This document shows, piece after piece, positions 1-9,596 of a stretch of DNA of 64,000 nucleotides; position 1 is the first letter of the stretch, and the number at the start of each line of letters is the position of its first letter. The DNA lies in contig CASEBB010000003.1 in assembly GCA_949286015.1 (NCBI GenBank), forward strand, positions 22,062-86,061, read 5' to 3'. A program made the translations under genes and the position numbers. The notes beneath the pieces are model-generated. The model ran no database searches, was not told the DNA's origin, and was given only the letters and a program-made list of their open reading frames with translations. The DNA is from an uncultured Succinivibrionaceae bacterium. GTDB taxonomy: Bacteria; Pseudomonadota; Gammaproteobacteria; Enterobacterales; Succinivibrionaceae.

Positions 1-250
1 CAAAAGTTTCCACCCCAGCTTAAGGCTATATACCCCCTACTCTGCGCTGCAGCTCAGGTGGGTGCTTCCAACGCTGCTGACGCTACGCATCACGCCATTT
101 ATCACGTCAGTAGCAGTCCCCTGTCTTCAGGTTAGGACGTGGTCGTAAGACCCACCTAATAGAGGATGAACACTTGTGGTAATAAACCACCACCTTGAAG
201 AGGGTGGCCTTAATGCCCATGCAGCGCACTTACTTCATAGGGGATTGCGT
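1..250. other. window edge, no gene seen
   Basis: This stretch lies downstream of thyA and runs off the window edge. I see no convincing coding frame and no clear thyA terminator in it. Confidence 0.5.
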
Positions 251-1045
251 TTAGACCGCTACTGGCGCCTTAATCGCTGGGTATGGGTCGTAGTCCACCA
301 GCTCAAAGTCATCGTAGTCGTAATCAAAAAGCGTTGGGGCCTGACGCTTAATGATCATCTTTGGCAGCGGACGTGGAGTACGGCTTAACTGCTCCTTAAC
401 CTGCTCAAAGTGGTTGTGGTAGATGTGGGTATCACCACCCGTCCACACAAAATCACCAAGCTCTAAACCGCACTCTTTGGCCATCATCATGGTCAACAGC
501 GAGTACGAGGCGATGTTAAAAGGCACGCCTAAGAAGAAATCACAGCTGCGCTGATAGAGCAGGCAGCTTAACTTGTTATTGGCCACGTAGAACTGGAAGA
601 GCAAGTGGCAAGGTGGCAGAGCCATCTTCTCCACGTCAGCCACATTCCACGCGCTGACAATGATGCGGCGGCTGTTAGGGTTGGTCTTAATCTCCGTAAT
701 GGCATTGGAGACCTGATCAATGATGCGGCCGTCTGCGCACTCCCAGTGACGCCACTGCTTACCGTAGACAGGGCCTAAATCGCCGTGCTCGTCGGCCCAC
801 TCGTCCCAGATGCTGACCTTATGGTCGTGCAAGTACTTGATGTTGGTATCGCCGTGGAGGAACCAGAGCAGCTCGTATATGATCGACTTGAGGTGTACTT
901 TTTTGGTGGTCAGCAGAGGAAAGCCCTGACTTAAGTCAAAACGCATTTGTGTACCGAAAATGGAACGGGTGCCCGTACCGGTGCGATCACCACGATCGAC
1001 GCCCTCTTCCATAATCTTTTTCATCAAGTCCAGATAAACCTGCAC
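251..1045 (-). CDS. thyA: thymidylate synthase
   Basis: ThyA methylates dUMP to dTMP with 5,10-methylene-tetrahydrofolate and acts in the cytoplasm as a dimer. The 264 residues match the E. coli length and begin [12 protein letters not shown], followed by the DRTGTGT motif. The catalytic cysteine is C146 in LPPCH, the same number as in E. coli, and the folate and dUMP-binding region follows ([12 protein letters not shown]). The start codon is GTG with a GGAGG ribosome site 7 nt upstream. In E. coli lgt lies directly upstream, but here the next gene upstream is an unrelated unknown gene about 630 bp away, so thyA is probably transcribed alone. Confidence 0.97.
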   Translation of the reverse strand: MQVYLDLMKKIMEEGVDRGDRTGTGTRSIFGTQMRFDLSQGFPLLTTKKVHLKSIIYELLWFLHGDTNIKYLHDHKVSIWDEWADEHGDLGPVYGKQWRHWECADGRIIDQVSNAITEIKTNPNSRRIIVSAWNVADVEKMALPPCHLLFQFYVANNKLSCLLYQRSCDFFLGVPFNIASYSLLTMMMAKECGLELGDFVWTGGDTHIYHNHFEQVKEQLSRTPRPLPKMIIKRQAPTLFDYDYDDFELVDYDPYPAIKAPVAV

Positions 1046-1672
1046 AGAGCAACCTCCAATAGGTTAAGGTCAGGGTAGCAAGCCCCACACAAAATAGTAC
1101 CTAATGGTACCTTTTGCCCTGCTACTAAGCAATGCTGCTTTTGCAGCAGCTTACTGCGCACCGGCTGTAACCACTGCTGTGCTCTGCTCAGGTGCATTTT
1201 AGTCCCCTTAAACGAGCCAGCCACCCCACCACCTACCGCGCACGGACTAAAGCTACCTCTAAATAGCTCTCCGCTTCGCGCACCACCAGCAATTACCTCA
1301 ATTACGCTCCAAAGCTCTCTCGTGGTGGTTCCCGCTAAGACGTGCTCATGGTGGTCTGCCCTTAGTGCCGCGCTCTTGGTACCCCTCCTTTGGCCATTAG
1401 ACAAGAGTGCTCTCATCAGTGATGAATGCGCAACTGAGAGCAGGCAACATCACCAACCTCGAGATAAAAGGTGCCGATAAGCTTGAGCTTATCTTCAGCC
1501 GTCACTAACACCATACAAGGGCCACTACCACCCCGTGGCGTAATGGTGCTTTGCTCTTCCCAGAAACACCAACGGCGCCCGTAGGCGCCGTATCGTGAGG
1601 GGTGTTGCGTTGCGGCTAAGCCGCCGCAGAATGCTGGAAGCTGGAAGCCGCGTCGCCGCGCCCTAAAAGCAG
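1046..1672. other. intergenic region, no gene seen
   Basis: The gap between thyA and the upstream unknown gene has open frames, but their composition is not protein-like. A GGCGCC-rich inverted repeat lies near 1572-1590, similar to other small GC hairpins scattered between genes here. Confidence 0.5.
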
Positions 1673-2647
1673 TCACTGCTGCGGTTTTGCCGCCAGCAGC
1701 TCCTGATAAAACTGCACCATGAGCGGAAAATCCTGCATCTCCGTCACCATGTTCTGGTAATGCTGCCACACGTCCCCATACTCCTCAGGATGCGCCCGTA
1801 CCTGATTCTCACAGTCCCTAAAGAGCATGCGCATGTGGTCACCCCACTGCTCAAAGCTCACGATATCCAGCCGCGATCGCGGCGCTAAGGCCTGAATGCG
1901 CTGCATGTTATCAGGCAGCGTCAGCAGCTTGATATGAGCCTTATTGAGCTGCTTGACCATAGCCACTGTGACATTTTGCGCACAAGTCGCCACGTAGCAC
2001 AGCTCCGGCTTGGTGGTGCTCTTAATCTTGGCGATGAGGTCGTCTAAGCGCTTGGTCATATTGCTCTTACACCACACGGCACTGCCCATTTGCGTACCAA
2101 AAAGCGCAATATGCGCCGCCGATGGGGCTAAGAGTCCAATGGCACTGCGCAGCGATAAGTCCGCCATAGCGCAATGCTGCGCGCAAGGCACGCCCATGCC
2201 TATCAGCAGGCAGCCTAAGGCGCATTCCAGCTCCTTATCATTGCGCCCACGACGGGCTAAGCTACCCGCCTGCTTTAAAACCTCACCAAAGCCAGAATCG
2301 GCCATAACCACGTCCACCATCTGCTCTGGCGTCATGGTCTTTTGCGTGTCCTCATCGAGAAGCTCTGCTGCTACCTCCTGAAAAAAGCTCTGCTCTTTTG
2401 CAGGGTAACGCGCCGCGCAATCTTGCAGCACGTACAGCACAAACTCACTTGCATGCGTGGCAAACCACTCCTGAAGCTGCTGGCGCAAGGCAAGGGGATC
2501 AGTAGTACCTGCTGCCGAGAACTGCGTAGTCAAAGCTTGCACTTTGGCGGCATAGGACTCGTAAACCATGATCTCAGGGGTAGGGATGTATTTGTTGCGC
2601 CGTAAGCTGAGCAGAAACTTGTACTCAGGTACCGTGTACAAAAACAA
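1673..2647 (-). CDS. hypothetical protein in the lgt position
   Basis: I do not recognise this protein. It is predicted soluble, about 324 residues, and rich in Gln, Ala and Cys. The N-terminal half looks helical (KVQALTTQFSAAG, LQQQLQEWFATHASEF). The central part has a Cys/Gly-rich stretch (ECALGCLLIGMGVPCAQHC), and an alpha/beta-looking C-terminal half follows (PELCYVATCAQNVTVAM, IKLLTLPDNM). I chose the TTG at 2647 because AGGAG sits 6 nt upstream. The ATG at 2569 is the alternative but has only a weak ribosome site. Frames reaching 2761 run into a dispersed repeat and are unlikely. It sits between thyA and ptsP, where E. coli has lgt, but it has no membrane segments and is not Lgt. Confidence 0.7.
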   Translation of the reverse strand: MFLYTVPEYKFLLSLRRNKYIPTPEIMVYESYAAKVQALTTQFSAAGTTDPLALRQQLQEWFATHASEFVLYVLQDCAARYPAKEQSFFQEVAAELLDEDTQKTMTPEQMVDVVMADSGFGEVLKQAGSLARRGRNDKELECALGCLLIGMGVPCAQHCAMADLSLRSAIGLLAPSAAHIALFGTQMGSAVWCKSNMTKRLDDLIAKIKSTTKPELCYVATCAQNVTVAMVKQLNKAHIKLLTLPDNMQRIQALAPRSRLDIVSFEQWGDHMRMLFRDCENQVRAHPEEYGDVWQHYQNMVTEMQDFPLMVQFYQELLAAKPQQ

Positions 2648-2740
2648 AGCAGACTCCTGTGTAGTTTGCCATGATGCTGGTGGGAAAAGGAATGTGAGGC
2701 GCGGCAGCGCAGTGCTGTTGCCGCTGGTGGTAGGTATGAC

Positions 2741-2870
2741 GTGAGTATCCCCAAAAAGCAAATCTCAAAGGAGCTAACTGCCTACATTCAGGTGTTTTAC
2801 CTGATAAGAGGCGTTTGCTGAGGCGCTACTCTCGAGATAAGGCGCCGTCAGGCGCTTTTAGGTTACCTAC
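2741..2870 (+). repeat. dispersed repeat family 1, copy A
   Basis: About 125-130 bp, closely matched by copies at 6774-6900, 23195-23324 (inverted) and 60019-60130 (inverted). Shared blocks in order are ATCCCCAAAA, CTCAAAGGAG, TAACTGCCTAC, CAGGTGTTTTACC, TTTGCTGAGGCGC, CTCGAGATAAGGCGCC and GTCAGGCGCTTTTAGGTTACC. The last block forms a short hairpin, GCGCC-GTCA-GGCGC. No open reading frame is conserved among the copies, so it is a non-coding, REP- or MITE-like unit. Confidence 0.85.
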
Positions 2871-3096
2871 GTATGACTGAGGACGCCAGAGGACAGCTGC
2901 CCCGCTAAAGGGTAGCTGCCGCCTTTACTAGTGGGAGATTCGCGCCGCAATTTTAGCTAAAAGGCCACTCTCTCTTGTGATAAAAGTGCTTGTGTCTGGG
3001 GTTCTACTGTCCCCAGTAAACTAGGAGCGCTATCTGAGCCGCGCCGCGCTTGTGGCGATGAGGTGCGGTTCTACCGCACTGCGATGCACTTGTGGG
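2871..3096. other. ptsP downstream region
   Basis: It holds a small hairpin (TGCGG-TTCTA-CCGCA, near 3063-3077) just beyond the ptsP stop codon, without a T-run. No gene is seen. Confidence 0.4.
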
Positions 3097-5391
3097 TTAA
3101 AAGTGCTTAGCGTTAATCTCGCTGGCCGACTCCTGATTGGAAAGGGCAATGATGCGGCCTAAGCCCTGCGCATTGGCGTAGTTATCGTACAGCGCCTTAA
3201 TCTGCGAGCTCTCGGTTAAGGTCAGAGCCTGCTTGCCCACCTCACGCAGCTGCGCAAAGCTGACACGACGCAGAATGTACTTAATGCGCGCAATGTACGA
3301 GTAATTCATGCTCAGCGAGGTGTAACCCAGCGACAGCAGCATTAAGGCACCTAATGGGTCACCGGCAATCTCACCGCACACATTAATGCGCTTGCCATTA
3401 GCTTCAGCCTTACGCACTAACTCGTTCAGACAGCGCACCACACATGGATGGAAATGATCAAAGAAGCGTCTTACCTTTGGATTGGAGCGATCCACCGCCA
3501 GTAAGTACTGCGTTAAGTCATTGCTACCAATGGAGAAGAAGTCCACCTCACGGGAGAGCTCATCCATCATGTAAGCACAGGCTGGCACCTCGATCATGAC
3601 GCCAAAGCGAGGCAGCGTCACTTCTTGCGCGGTCTTACCCCGCAGCTCATTGGCCACCTCAATAATGGCCTTTTTCACTGCCACTACTTCCTCAAGGCGC
3701 GACACCATTGGGATCATGAGCTCTAAGTTGCCGTACTTTTGGTGGGCTCGCAGTAAGGCTCTCAGCTGCGTGTACATGATGTTTGGCATGTCCAAAGTGA
3801 CACGCACACCACGCCAGCCTAAAGCAGGGTTGGCTTCCTTGTTTGGCAGGTAGCTTAAGCCCTTATCCGAGCCAATATCCAAGGTACGGATGCACACAGG
3901 CTTTGGCGCAAAGGACTCTAACAGGTGCGAGTACCAATCAAATTGCTGCTGCTCACTAGGGAAGGTCTGGCAGAGCATAAAGGCAATCTCAGAGCGGTAG
4001 AGACCAATGCAATCCGTCTCACCAATGAGATTGCTGTCATTATTCTGGTTTAAGCCCGCATTTAAGCCAATGACAATGTGCTGCCCATCTAAGCAGTCCA
4101 CTGGCTTCATGCTCTCACGGGCAAAGAGATCACGCTGCTCGCGATTTTGATTTACCAGCTGCTTAAACTCGTCAACCACACTCTCTGGAGGGTCTAAGAT
4201 CACCTCACAGTTATGGCCGTCCACAATAATGGTGTGACCATCGATGTCGTTAACATTGAGGTTAACGCCCAACACCGAAGGGATGCCTAAATCACGGGCT
4301 AAAACAGTAGCGTGTGCACTGGTATCTTGTGAGGTAGTAACAAAGCCTGCAATCTTGTCCGCTGGCAGCTCTGCCACCATCGACGATGGCATATTCTCCA
4401 TGACAAGGATGACCGGCTCAGAGAAATCAAACTCTTGATTGCAAGCGTGAATGAGGCGCGACACTAAGACCTGACCAAAGTCCTTGAGGTCGATAACGCG
4501 GGCGTTTTGGCCTTGCTTCTTAGCCTCAGCTAAGAGGCGCTCGATGACAATACGCACGGCCGAAGTGGCTAAGTACTTACCATCTTCAATGGTGCGCGTG
4601 ATCTCATCCTGAATCGAGGTGTCATCTAAGAGGCTGCCGTAGCTGGAAATATAGCCAAAGACTGCTTGCCCCTTATCCCCCTCTTGCATCTTCAAGGTGG
4701 CACGATCCATCTCAATTTGCAGCTGGAAGAGCACCTGATTAAAGAGCTCGACCTGCATGAGAGGGTCATCACCATGTTGGATGCGCACGTCCTCAAGAGA
4801 GACCTCTGGCTGCCACACTAATGCAGGGGCAATGGCGATGTCACCGGTAGAGGCGAGACCCTTGATGCGCTGCAGCACGTCTTCTTCGACGCTGTTTTCT
4901 TCTTTGGAGCGGGCAATGAGCGAGCCTAATTGTGCGGCCAGCGTCACGAGGAAGGACTCCTCTTGCTCGCCGAACATTTGCTTAACCTTGCTTTGCACCA
5001 CCAAGACGCCTAAGAGGTCGCCTTTGTTGAGGACAGGGACGCCAAGAAAGGAGAGGTACTCGTCTTCACCAACCTCTGGCAAGTACTTAAAGTTTGGATG
5101 GGATGGCGCATCCGCTAAGTTTAAGAGCTCACCGGTGGAGCCCACCACACTCACTAAGCCCTCATCGGCGCGCAGCGTGACCTTACCCACAGCTTGTTGT
5201 AAGAGGCCATCGGAAGCGACGAGGCGATAGCGCTTACGGAACTCATCAAAGAGGTAGAGAGAACAGCAATCGGCGTCAGTGGTCTTGCGAATGTTCTGCA
5301 CCAAGAGCGCCATAGCTTTGGTCAAATCATGCTCGCTAGCCACCTCTTGCGTGATTTGACTGAGAGCCCGTAAAAATAGTTTGCCGTCCAT
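3097..5391 (-). CDS. ptsP: phosphoenolpyruvate-protein phosphotransferase PtsP (EI-Ntr)
   Basis: PtsP is the first enzyme of the nitrogen phosphotransferase system. It takes phosphate from PEP and passes it to NPr. It has 764 residues (E. coli 748). An N-terminal GAF sensor domain (about 1-165) is followed by an EI-like N domain and the phosphohistidine segment with H360 in SAHATVLARDLG. The C-terminal PEP-binding TIM barrel carries the signature DFFSIGSNDLTQY and the catalytic Cys in NVCGEIAGDP. The ATG has GGAGG 6 nt upstream. It lies beside rppH on the same strand as in E. coli, but about 290 bp apart, so co-transcription is uncertain. No NPr or EIIA-Ntr gene is in the window. Confidence 0.96.
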   Translation of the reverse strand: MDGKLFLRALSQITQEVASEHDLTKAMALLVQNIRKTTDADCCSLYLFDEFRKRYRLVASDGLLQQAVGKVTLRADEGLVSVVGSTGELLNLADAPSHPNFKYLPEVGEDEYLSFLGVPVLNKGDLLGVLVVQSKVKQMFGEQEESFLVTLAAQLGSLIARSKEENSVEEDVLQRIKGLASTGDIAIAPALVWQPEVSLEDVRIQHGDDPLMQVELFNQVLFQLQIEMDRATLKMQEGDKGQAVFGYISSYGSLLDDTSIQDEITRTIEDGKYLATSAVRIVIERLLAEAKKQGQNARVIDLKDFGQVLVSRLIHACNQEFDFSEPVILVMENMPSSMVAELPADKIAGFVTTSQDTSAHATVLARDLGIPSVLGVNLNVNDIDGHTIIVDGHNCEVILDPPESVVDEFKQLVNQNREQRDLFARESMKPVDCLDGQHIVIGLNAGLNQNNDSNLIGETDCIGLYRSEIAFMLCQTFPSEQQQFDWYSHLLESFAPKPVCIRTLDIGSDKGLSYLPNKEANPALGWRGVRVTLDMPNIMYTQLRALLRAHQKYGNLELMIPMVSRLEEVVAVKKAIIEVANELRGKTAQEVTLPRFGVMIEVPACAYMMDELSREVDFFSIGSNDLTQYLLAVDRSNPKVRRFFDHFHPCVVRCLNELVRKAEANGKRINVCGEIAGDPLGALMLLSLGYTSLSMNYSYIARIKYILRRVSFAQLREVGKQALTLTESSQIKALYDNYANAQGLGRIIALSNQESASEINAKHF

Positions 5392-5685
5392 CCAAGACCT
5401 CCGTGGGGTTTGTTAGGTCTACCTAGCTGCGGAAAAAATGACCAAAGAGAAAGCTTAGCGCCAAGTACATTCGCTGTCTACATTTGTAGTACATACATGT
5501 GAGCTTATCTAGGTTTTTTCTTCCCAGTAGTTGAGCATCATGACCACACATGACAGCGTACCGGCGGCGCCTTGGGGGAGCAAAAGTCGTGCACTGCCCT
5601 GTTGTGACTCTGTACAGCGCCCGCCCCTTAATGGTGCTGCCCTAGCAGCTTATCGTGGCAGATCTTCAGGTGCAGGCAAGTACTT

Positions 5686-6201
5686 TTAGCGGCGTTGCAG
5701 CCTTGGGGGAGCCTTTAGTGAGAGGCGTAAGGCGGCGGGGGCAAACTCAGTGAGCATTTGCCGGTAAACGTCACGCTTAAAGGGCACTACATGGCGAATG
5801 GGGTACCAATACGAGACCCAGCGCCAGCTATCAAATTCGGGGTGCTTGCTGCAATTAAAGCGCAGAGTGAGGTCGCTGTCCTCATCGTTAAGGGAGAGCA
5901 GAAACCAGCGCTGCTTTTGCCCTTGGTATTGTTTGTTGGCCTTGCTCACGTGCATGTGCTTAGGCACTTTGTAGCAGTAGTGTTTACGTGAGGTCTGCAT
6001 GACGTAGACATCTTTGCTATTAAGGCCGGTCTCTTCGTAGAGCTCACGGTAGAGGGCTTCTTCCTCGCTTTCGTCTTCTTTGAGGCCGCCTTGGGGAAAC
6101 TGCCAGGTATTGTGGCGGACGCGGCGGGCCCAGAGAACTTGGCCGAGGTGATTGACGATCACCATCCCAACATTGAGGCGGAATCCGAACCTATCCAGCA
6201 T
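5686..6201 (-). CDS. rppH: RNA pyrophosphohydrolase RppH (Nudix)
   Basis: RppH removes pyrophosphate from the 5' end of triphosphorylated transcripts and so exposes them to RNase E. The 171-residue protein has a canonical Nudix box at about residues 38-60: GG followed by the REL-x-EE-x-G core (YRELYEETGL). It also has the family opening MLDRFGFRLNVGMVI and the WQFPQGG motif. The start at 6201 is set by GGGAGGG 6-7 nt upstream and by alignment to E. coli RppH; an in-frame extension to 6351 has no such support. Its position beside ptsP matches E. coli. Confidence 0.95.
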   Translation of the reverse strand: MLDRFGFRLNVGMVIVNHLGQVLWARRVRHNTWQFPQGGLKEDESEEEALYRELYEETGLNSKDVYVMQTSRKHYCYKVPKHMHVSKANKQYQGQKQRWFLLSLNDEDSDLTLRFNCSKHPEFDSWRWVSYWYPIRHVVPFKRDVYRQMLTEFAPAALRLSLKAPPRLQRR

Positions 6202-7675
6202 AACCCTCCCTATAGCCATGCTAAAGCAAGTAGCATTGGCCAAAAGCATGTGGTGGCTTTTATCATAGCGCAATACGTCGGCAGCAAAAGGGGTAATTGC
6301 TGCTGACATTGCTGCCATAAGCCAAGGCGGTAATCTTACGCAAGGATACACAGCTGCAACTTAGCGGCGGTGAGAGGCGGAGTTTTTTCTCATTGGCTCT
6401 GGCTGTCTCTTACGAGGGGTGCTACAGGCTGCACTGAGGATAAAAAGCTGCAGGTGAAAGCATGACTTTATCATGGTGCCCTTGACCCTTGGGGTAAGGC
6501 ATCGCAACGCTGCAATGGTGCTCGCGCCTCAGCACATCACCATGCCCTTACTCTACTTTTCCCTGCCTCACAGCCACCATGAGCATACCCTAAAGGGCAT
6601 CACCGCAACCACGATACGCAGAAGCTGTCATCTGCCATTCACGCCCCCTCAGTGTAACGGTTCTAATGGCGGTATTAGCGGGAGTGAGTGATGGCTATCC
6701 TTTGCCCCTTTGGAGTAAGGCGTCGCAGACGCCGTAATGGTGCTGTGCCACAGAACCTACCCTGCACTTATTCGTGATTATCCCCAAAAGCAAATCTCAA
6801 AGGAGGTAACTGCCTACAATCAGGTGTTTTACCCTGAGAATAGGCCTTTGCTGAGGCGCTCCTCTCGAGATAAGGCGCCGTCAGGCGCTTTTAGGTTACC
6901 TTCCTTAATCTCTTTTCCCAGCATCACAGCCACCATGTGCCTACCCTAAAGCCATACCAGCAACCACGGTACGCAGAAGCGGTAGCACAACACTACCCAC
7001 CCTGCAACACCTTTCTTTACAGCCCCTCCACGCCCTCTCCTTCACCCCTTACACTCACCACAAAAAGCGGCCACAGCCGCCTGCATAGCCCGCACCGCTT
7101 TACCCTGCCGCAGCTCACACTTTACGCAGCTCATGTCAGCCACTTCTATCACCATTTCCCCTCCCCCAACCCTTCCCGTATCAAAGCCTAACTGGCTCCA
7201 GCGTCACTGCCATAAGTCTATACGCATCGCCCAAGCGTTTGCTGCTTTTCATACCCATTTGCAAGCTTTCCCTTATTTAAGCCGCGCAGACGCTAATCTC
7301 GTCTAAAAAGGCAGCACGTTATCGGTCATATTGCGCGCAACGCGAGCTATTGACGTAAAAGGGCTTATATATCAGCTTGAGAAGAGATAGTCATACCTCA
7401 AAACGCCACCTGACGTCACTTTTACGGGGGTTTTTGCCCAAAGTCAGGGTGTAGTGTGTTGACAAGACCAAAAAGTCTTGAGCGCAGGTCAGTCTGCGTT
7501 GCTTCCTCCTTACACGCCCGTCTGCCTACTGGCTGTGGTTACAGGGTTACACAGTCCGATGGGCTGTAAGGCAAGGCAACGCTGCTGACTTTGCGATCTG
7601 TGCTTTTTAGTTGGTGCTTACGCCCGCGCCGGTTGTAAGCCCAGTCACCATCTTCCTTGATAACAGGAGCTTTCT
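6202..7675. other. 1.47-kb gene-free region with a segmental duplication
   Basis: The segment 6483-6625 is echoed at 6707-6980. Both contain an AGTAAGGCGTCGC- or GGTAAGGCATCGC-like start, then TTTTCCC, CACAGCCACCATG, ACCCTAAAG, CAACCACG and TACGCAGAAGC. In the second copy the match is broken by repeat copy B (6774-6900). The ORFs here do not look protein-like. I saw no clear RNA gene. Confidence 0.55.
6774..6900 (+). repeat. dispersed repeat family 1, copy B
   Basis: The best-preserved copy of the family, with CTCAAAGGAGGTAACTGCC near its left end and CTCGAGATAAGGCGCC plus GGCGCTTTTAGGTTACC at its right end. It sits within one arm of a local duplication whose other arm lacks it, which suggests insertion. 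Confidence 0.88.
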
Positions 7676-9223
7676 ATGAGCGACTCTCATTTACACACTT
7701 TCAACTCTGGCAGCGCCACCATCACTACCGACACCGCCATCATGGACGCTACCACTGCCGGTAACACCACCGGCACCACCCCAGTCCCAGCCTCGACAGA
7801 GACCAACACCGCCTCGGTTGCGACTACCTCCGTCACTGCTAACGACCCTACTGTTAGCACCTTAGCGGACGCCACCAAGCGCAACACCCACCTTGAGTTC
7901 ACTGTTGGTAACACCACCGTGGAGCTTAACCTTACCACTTACGGTACCTTTGGCTGCCGTAAGGGTGAGGATGCCCTCTTTAGAGCCACTGAGCTCTTCA
8001 ATGGCCTCGATGACGAGGCCTTACGAAAGGGCCTACACCTGACCCCAAAGGCCTTCACTAAGAGCCAAGCGGCGCTGGAGGTTATGGGCTGCATCTGCAC
8101 CTACGAGGGCCACACCTACCGCATTCCAGCCGACCCTAACTTTAACCCTGATGCGGTTAAGCCTTTTGTGCTGCCAAAAGGCGCGATCTTAAGCCCTTGG
8201 GATCCTAACTCCCTTGTCCCTGTAAAGATCCCTTTTATGGAGATGGGCTCGGGGCAGATTAACTCTACCATGGGCTATCTGTGGGGCTATTTGAACACCG
8301 TAAAGTGCTGCAAGGTGCAGCTTCTCAAGCGCCTGCTGCACTACAGCAAGAGCACCATGCGCTTTCTTCAGGTCTTAGATAGCTGGGGCTTAGTCCTGCT
8401 GCGTAACGACCTTGTCTACCTCATCCCACGTGACCCAAACTTCTCTCCTGAAAAGGAGTTCCGCCGTCAGGCTCTGCACTACGATCCACAGTATGCTGCG
8501 GGCTTTATCAGCATGCCTTTTGTGGCTGCTGACAGCTCTGCGTACTACCAAGAGCTGCAAGACGCTGCGGAGGCCAAGAAAGCCGCCCGCCGTGCCGCAC
8601 GTCAGGCCAAGCTTGCTGCTGCCGCTGCCGCTGCTGATGCAGCTAAGGATGCTGCAGCTGTAAAGACAGCTGAGGAGAACAAGGCGACCACCACCGAGGC
8701 ACCAGCCGAGGTAGCCTCCGAGGGCATCCCTTGCATCTTTACCCAAGAGCAACTGGCGCACAACATCCCTGCACTGCAACAGCTGCTGCCTCCTAAGTTT
8801 GCCGAGGTGCTGCCACCTCTGGTAACCAGCGACATATGCGCCGCTACCTGCGATGTGCGTAACTCTGACCTCGACCTGCCACAGCCTTACTCCTTTGCGC
8901 GCTTGACCCCACTGCAGCGCGCTTGGGCTACCACCTCTGGTCTGACCCCAGCGGCTATCCTGCCGATCATTGCGTACCATGCGCAGTTCAAGTCGCAGTA
9001 CGTGCAGCAGGCCTTAAGCTGCGGCATTCCGCAAGAGTATGCCGCCAACCTTGTCTGTACACACATCAAGAGCAACATCCTCAAGGAGATTGCTCTGAAG
9101 CCTTACGGCAAAGAGGTGCTGTGTCAGCTCTTAAGCCAGAGCAAGAGCAAGCAGAAGCTGAGCACCGCCTGTGACTGGGAGCTGTGGTTACCGCGTTTTG
9201 GTGAGAGCAACAACAGCAAGTAA
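7676..9223 (+). CDS. hypothetical protein with two winged-helix-like repeats
   Basis: I do not recognise the family. It has 515 residues. A Thr/Ala-rich low-complexity N-terminus (about 1-65) is followed by two related segments of about 45 residues. One ends YRIPADPNFNP (about 150) and the other YLIPRDPNFSP (about 260). Each has two helices followed by a strand-turn-strand, which resembles a winged-helix fold. An Ala/Lys-rich helical linker follows (about 300-350), then a helical C-terminal domain of about 150 residues. The ATG has AGGAG 7 nt upstream. It is on the plus strand ahead of mutH. A DNA-binding role is inference only. Confidence 0.75.
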   Translation: MSDSHLHTFNSGSATITTDTAIMDATTAGNTTGTTPVPASTETNTASVATTSVTANDPTVSTLADATKRNTHLEFTVGNTTVELNLTTYGTFGCRKGEDALFRATELFNGLDDEALRKGLHLTPKAFTKSQAALEVMGCICTYEGHTYRIPADPNFNPDAVKPFVLPKGAILSPWDPNSLVPVKIPFMEMGSGQINSTMGYLWGYLNTVKCCKVQLLKRLLHYSKSTMRFLQVLDSWGLVLLRNDLVYLIPRDPNFSPEKEFRRQALHYDPQYAAGFISMPFVAADSSAYYQELQDAAEAKKAARRAARQAKLAAAAAAADAAKDAAAVKTAEENKATTTEAPAEVASEGIPCIFTQEQLAHNIPALQQLLPPKFAEVLPPLVTSDICAATCDVRNSDLDLPQPYSFARLTPLQRAWATTSGLTPAAILPIIAYHAQFKSQYVQQALSCGIPQEYAANLVCTHIKSNILKEIALKPYGKEVLCQLLSQSKSKQKLSTACDWELWLPRFGESNNSK

Positions 9224-9596
9224 CTGCATGCTCGGCTGCGATGCCATCGCTACCGGCCACACCACTTCGTAGTAGCACCGCATTGCGGTGCTGTTGCCAT
9301 GCATGGTGGCATGGCCTCATGGTGCATGACCGTAGTGACTCTGGTGGCCTCTAACCATGTGTACTGGGTCTATCACCTCCGCCGAGGTCACGACTACAGC
9401 TGTTGGGGTAATTACAGGCACAGGTGAGCTGAACTGAGCATAGCTGAGTGTGAATCCTTGTACCTTACAAGGCGCAAGATTACACTAAGCGCTGATGCTG
9501 CTACAGAGGCGCTGCTTTGCGCGCCGCTCCCTAACGCTCTAACGCCCTTTATTCCTGCTTTGTTTCCTGTACCTCACTGCCAGAGGCTCAATAGTC
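9224..9596. other. intergenic region upstream of mutH
   Basis: I see no gene here. Short CATGGTG/GCATGG-type inverted repeats occur near 9297-9330. No clear promoter could be assigned. Confidence 0.4.

Noticed and set aside
1024..1769. Two minus-strand frames between thyA and the unknown gene
   Set aside because: Composition is not protein-like, starts lack ribosome sites and they overlap real genes.
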